The notes beneath the pieces were generated by a model that was given only the letters and a program-made list of their open reading frames with translations, was not told the origin of the DNA and ran no database searches. Both the position numbers and the translations under genes were made by a program. 64,000 bases of DNA from an uncultured Cetobacterium sp. (lineage in GTDB: Bacteria; Fusobacteriota; Fusobacteriia; Fusobacteriales; Fusobacteriaceae). Where the stretch lies: the NCBI RefSeq assembly GCF_947072685.1, contig NZ_CAMTIK010000006.1, positions 50,963 to 114,962 of the forward strand, written 5' to 3'. Below are positions 61,859 through 64,000 of the stretch, piece by piece (the stretch's first letter is position 1; each line of letters opens with the position of its first letter).

Positions 61859-62353
61859 ATGTTTTTTTTTGATGATTTTATAAAAAAGATAGAAAAGACA
61901 AAAGTAGATTATAAGCCGTTGAGAAAATACGGACTAGAGATGAAAAAGAAAATTGTATGGTTAGGGACGGGACTACCATTAATTCTGATAGGAATACTGC
62001 AAGGATACATGGGATATTTAAAAGACTTTAGCATCCCGTATATTGCAATTTCAGGATTGCTATTGTTTTTAGGAATCAAGCATTTAAAAAATTTGTTCAG
62101 TTATAAAATTATAGTAGATTTGGAGCATAGAAAAATAATTGGCGAAGGATTAGATCTGTCGCTTGATAGCGTTGAAAGTTGTACTTTAAAAGAATCTGTA
62201 GTAGGAAAAGGAAATAGATTACAAGTTGTCATTAGAATTTTAACTGATGATAAAAGAGAGATAATTATTCCTTTGATTATGAATAAAAAAATAGAGTTTA
62301 TTTGTATTTTAAGAGATGAGTTAAAAGGTAAGTTTAAAATAATAAAGGGATAG
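61859..62353 (+). CDS. Small membrane protein of unknown function
   Basis: 164 residues. Two membrane helices (about 33-54 and 59-78) are followed by a soluble C-terminal domain of about 80 residues with alternating beta-type sequence (YKIIVDLEHRKIIGEGLDLSLDSVESCTLKESV, then LQVVIRILTDDKREIIIPLI). This resembles PH-like membrane-associated domains by eye only. No known family recognised. ATG 61859 follows GAGGAGG; its stop abuts the next gene, suggesting coupling. Confidence 0.75.
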   Translation: MFFFDDFIKKIEKTKVDYKPLRKYGLEMKKKIVWLGTGLPLILIGILQGYMGYLKDFSIPYIAISGLLLFLGIKHLKNLFSYKIIVDLEHRKIIGEGLDLSLDSVESCTLKESVVGKGNRLQVVIRILTDDKREIIIPLIMNKKIEFICILRDELKGKFKIIKG

Positions 62354-62362
62354 GTGGAAAAA

Positions 62363-63874
62363 TTGAAAAAAATATATATATTATTTTTTTCTTTTTTATT
62401 TTGTTTTACTTCTCTTTTAGGAAAAACTTTGGAAAGAGAATTTAGAGGTGTTTGGATAGCTACTGTTGATAATATAAACTGGCCGTCAAAACCTGGACTA
62501 TCTATAGAGGATCAAAAAAAAGAATATATAGAGATAGTGGACAAAATAAAAGAGTTGAATATGAATGCTATTATAATGCAAGTTAGACCTACAGCTGACA
62601 GATTTTATGCAAAGTCATCAAAAGAACCGTGGTCAAAATATATAACAGGAGAGAATGGTAAAAATCCAGGGTATGATCCTTTGGAATTTTTTATAGAGGA
62701 AGCTCACAAAAGGAATTTAGAATTTCATGCGTGGTTTAATCCATATAGGATAACTTTGAAAAAAGGGGAAGAGATTCCAAGAGAACATATAGCTAAAAAA
62801 AATTCAGATTGGGTTATAGAGTATGATAAAAAATTTTATTATGATCCTGGAAATCCAGCAGCTAGAGAGTTTACAGAAGATGTTATAATTGATGTTGTAA
62901 AAAATTATGATATAGATGGAGTTCACATGGATGACTATTTTTACCCATATCCTGTTTTAGATAAAAATAGAAAAGTAGTTCCATTTGGAGATTCAAAGAG
63001 CTATAAGAAATATGGAAAAGGGCTCAAAGTGGATGATTGGAGACGAAAAAATACGGACACCTTTGTAAAAGAGCTTTCAGAAAAAATTAAATTAGCTAAA
63101 CCATATGTTAAATTTGGAATAAGTCCTTTCGGAGTTTGGAGAAATGACGACAAAGACCCCACAGGATCAAAAACAAGAGCGGGAGCTGAAAACTATGATA
63201 CTTTGTATGCTGATACAAGAACTTGGATAAAAAATGAATGGATTGATTACATAGTTCCGCAAATATATTGGGATTTTAATTTAAAAGTAGCTCAATATGA
63301 TATTTTAGTGCACTGGTGGATAAATGAGGTAAAAGATAGCAATGTAAACCTTTATGTAGGGCATGCAGCGTATAAAATGGGTGGAACAAAAGCTTGGAAA
63401 AATGAGAATGAATTAATAGATCAGATTAGATTTAATAGAGAAACAACTAAAGTTCAAGGAAGTGTATTTTTTGGATTTGATAAAATACAAAATAATACAT
63501 TAAATATCCAAAATAATTTATTAAAAAAAGTTTATTCTAATATGGTACTGCCTTCAACAACACCATGGATAGATACAATTCCACCAAAAGCAGTAACAGA
63601 ACTCTCGGGAAAAAAAGTGGAGGATGGAGTTTTGATAAGTTGGAATGATTTTTCTAAAAACTATACAGACTACTATGCTATATATAGATCTAAAAATAAA
63701 AATTTTTCAGTATATGATAGTAAAAATTTAATAGCGACTGTAAAGAAAAAATATGGTATGGAATATCTTGATAAAGAGATAAAAAAAGGCGATACATATT
63801 ACTATAAAGTATCACCAATAGACAAAGTTCATAATCAAGGAAAAGCAGTTCAAGAATTGGTTGTAAATTTTTAA
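62363..63874 (+). CDS. Exported GHL10-family (UPF0748/YngK-like) glycoside hydrolase-like protein
   Basis: About 503 residues. Signal peptide (KKIYILFFSFLFCFTSLLG) then the family start REFRGVWIATVDNINWPSKPGLS. TIM-barrel segments include MNAIIMQVRPTADRFYAK, NLEFHAWFNPYRI, FYYDPGNPAAREF, YDIDGVHMDDYFYP, KFGISPFGVWRND and DYIVPQIYWDF. The acidic residues of VHMDDYF and the histidine-rich barrel strands fit a glycosidase. The last 90 residues look like a fibronectin type III domain (AVTELSGKKVEDGVLISWNDFS...DTYYYKVSPID). Related proteins act on cell-wall or surface glycans; the substrate is unknown. TTG 62363 is preferred over GTG 62354 for ribosome-site spacing. Confidence 0.85.
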   Translation: MKKIYILFFSFLFCFTSLLGKTLEREFRGVWIATVDNINWPSKPGLSIEDQKKEYIEIVDKIKELNMNAIIMQVRPTADRFYAKSSKEPWSKYITGENGKNPGYDPLEFFIEEAHKRNLEFHAWFNPYRITLKKGEEIPREHIAKKNSDWVIEYDKKFYYDPGNPAAREFTEDVIIDVVKNYDIDGVHMDDYFYPYPVLDKNRKVVPFGDSKSYKKYGKGLKVDDWRRKNTDTFVKELSEKIKLAKPYVKFGISPFGVWRNDDKDPTGSKTRAGAENYDTLYADTRTWIKNEWIDYIVPQIYWDFNLKVAQYDILVHWWINEVKDSNVNLYVGHAAYKMGGTKAWKNENELIDQIRFNRETTKVQGSVFFGFDKIQNNTLNIQNNLLKKVYSNMVLPSTTPWIDTIPPKAVTELSGKKVEDGVLISWNDFSKNYTDYYAIYRSKNKNFSVYDSKNLIATVKKKYGMEYLDKEIKKGDTYYYKVSPIDKVHNQGKAVQELVVNF

Positions 63875-63895
63875 AAAAAAAATACAAAACAAAAA

Positions 63896-63915
63896 AAACT
63901 TTGTTGACAAAGTTT
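63896..63915. terminator. Hairpin overlapping the tRNA-Gly promoter
   Basis: AAACTTTG (63896-63903) pairs with CAAAGTTT (63908-63915) around TTGA. A T run follows only on the minus strand, so it would terminate minus-strand transcription; on the plus strand it overlaps the -35 of the tRNA promoter. Confidence 0.45.
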
Positions 63916-63932
63916 GAAAGTTGTGATACTAT
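63904..63932 (+). promoter_or_regulatory. Promoter of tRNA-Gly
   Basis: TTGACA (63904-63909), 17-base spacer, TACTAT (63927-63932), 15 bases before the tRNA. Confidence 0.75.
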
Positions 63933-63947
63933 ATCTTTGTAAGTGAT

Positions 63948-64000
63948 GCGGGAGTAGCTCAGTTGGTAGAGCGTCAGCCTTCCAAGCTGAATGTCGCGAG
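63948..64000 (+). tRNA. tRNA-Gly (anticodon TCC), 3' part outside the window
   Basis: The first 53 bases of a tRNA: acceptor 5' strand GCGGGAG, D-arm GCTCAGTTGGTAGAGC, anticodon stem TCAGC/GCTGA with loop CTTCCAA reading TCC. The T-arm and acceptor 3' strand lie beyond base 64000. Confidence 0.92.

Noticed and set aside
1..64000. CRISPR arrays, prophage, transposons or a defence island
   Set aside because: No regular spaced repeats, integrase, transposase, phage structural or defence genes were found; all long reading frames are core or transport functions.

Overview
The window is a 64 kb piece of a very AT-rich chromosome from a diderm, fermentative, anaerobic bacterium. Gene content points to the phylum Fusobacteriota, most likely a Cetobacterium- or Fusobacterium-like species; this is inferred from gene families and style, not from a database match. 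Pointers are AdhE, a reverse-rubrerythrin peroxide reductase, class II fructose bisphosphatase, cobalamin nucleotide-loop genes, a periplasmic OmpH/Skp chaperone with no lipobox on the peptide-binding protein (so there is a periplasm), and a Firmicute-style accC-asp23-amaP-DUF2273-nusB block. Nothing looks like a prophage, insertion sequence, CRISPR array or integrated island. This is an ordinary, densely packed core chromosome.

Layout. 1-3.3 kb: end of accC, Asp23/AmaP/DUF2273 envelope-stress genes, nusB, and a ComM/YifB AAA+ protein. 3.35-4.1 kb: rubrerythrin-type peroxidase with its own promoter, a 19-bp palindrome and a terminator. 4.1-7.9 kb: cobUSCT followed by radC. 7.9-12.7 kb: uvrA, ruvA and a PIN-PhoH protein. 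12.7-19.4 kb: secG, rarA, hisS, aspS, a structured non-coding RNA with 6S-like architecture (about 17385-17612), then argS. 19.4-25.6 kb: a metal(loid) permease, a methyltransferase plus small unknown protein on the minus strand, a CadA/ZntA-type P1B ATPase and holA. 25.6-30.4 kb: a compact UvrD-like helicase (minus), adhE (plus), a DUF2147 exported protein (minus). 30.5-36.1 kb: a complete dipeptide/oligopeptide ABC transporter (A-B-C-D-F). 36.1-39.9 kb: a nucleoside kinase, then folE-folBK-folP on the minus strand. 39.9-42 kb: ylxM-ffh-rpsP. 42-52.8 kb: tex, an unusual sensor kinase, ileS, lspA, glyQ, glyS. 52.8-54.2 kb: SAM-I riboswitch and metK. 54.2-64 kb: a Spx/ArsC-like protein, tRNA-Glu, tRNA-Val, OmpH (minus), a class B PBP, priA, def, a small FtsB/DivIC-like protein, glpX, a small membrane protein, a GHL10-type exported glycosidase-like protein, and the first 53 bases of tRNA-Gly.

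Regulation can be read well here. There are several near-consensus sigma70 promoters with 17-bp spacers and about twenty intrinsic terminators, many bidirectional between convergent genes. One full SAM-I riboswitch shows its P1, antiterminator and terminator strands. The observations that most deserve a second look are the 6S-like RNA between aspS and argS, a perfect 28-bp palindrome built into the metK promoter upstream of the riboswitch, and a histidine-kinase-like membrane protein with an intact ATP-binding domain but no visible phospho-accepting histidine. No clearly new multi-gene system was found.
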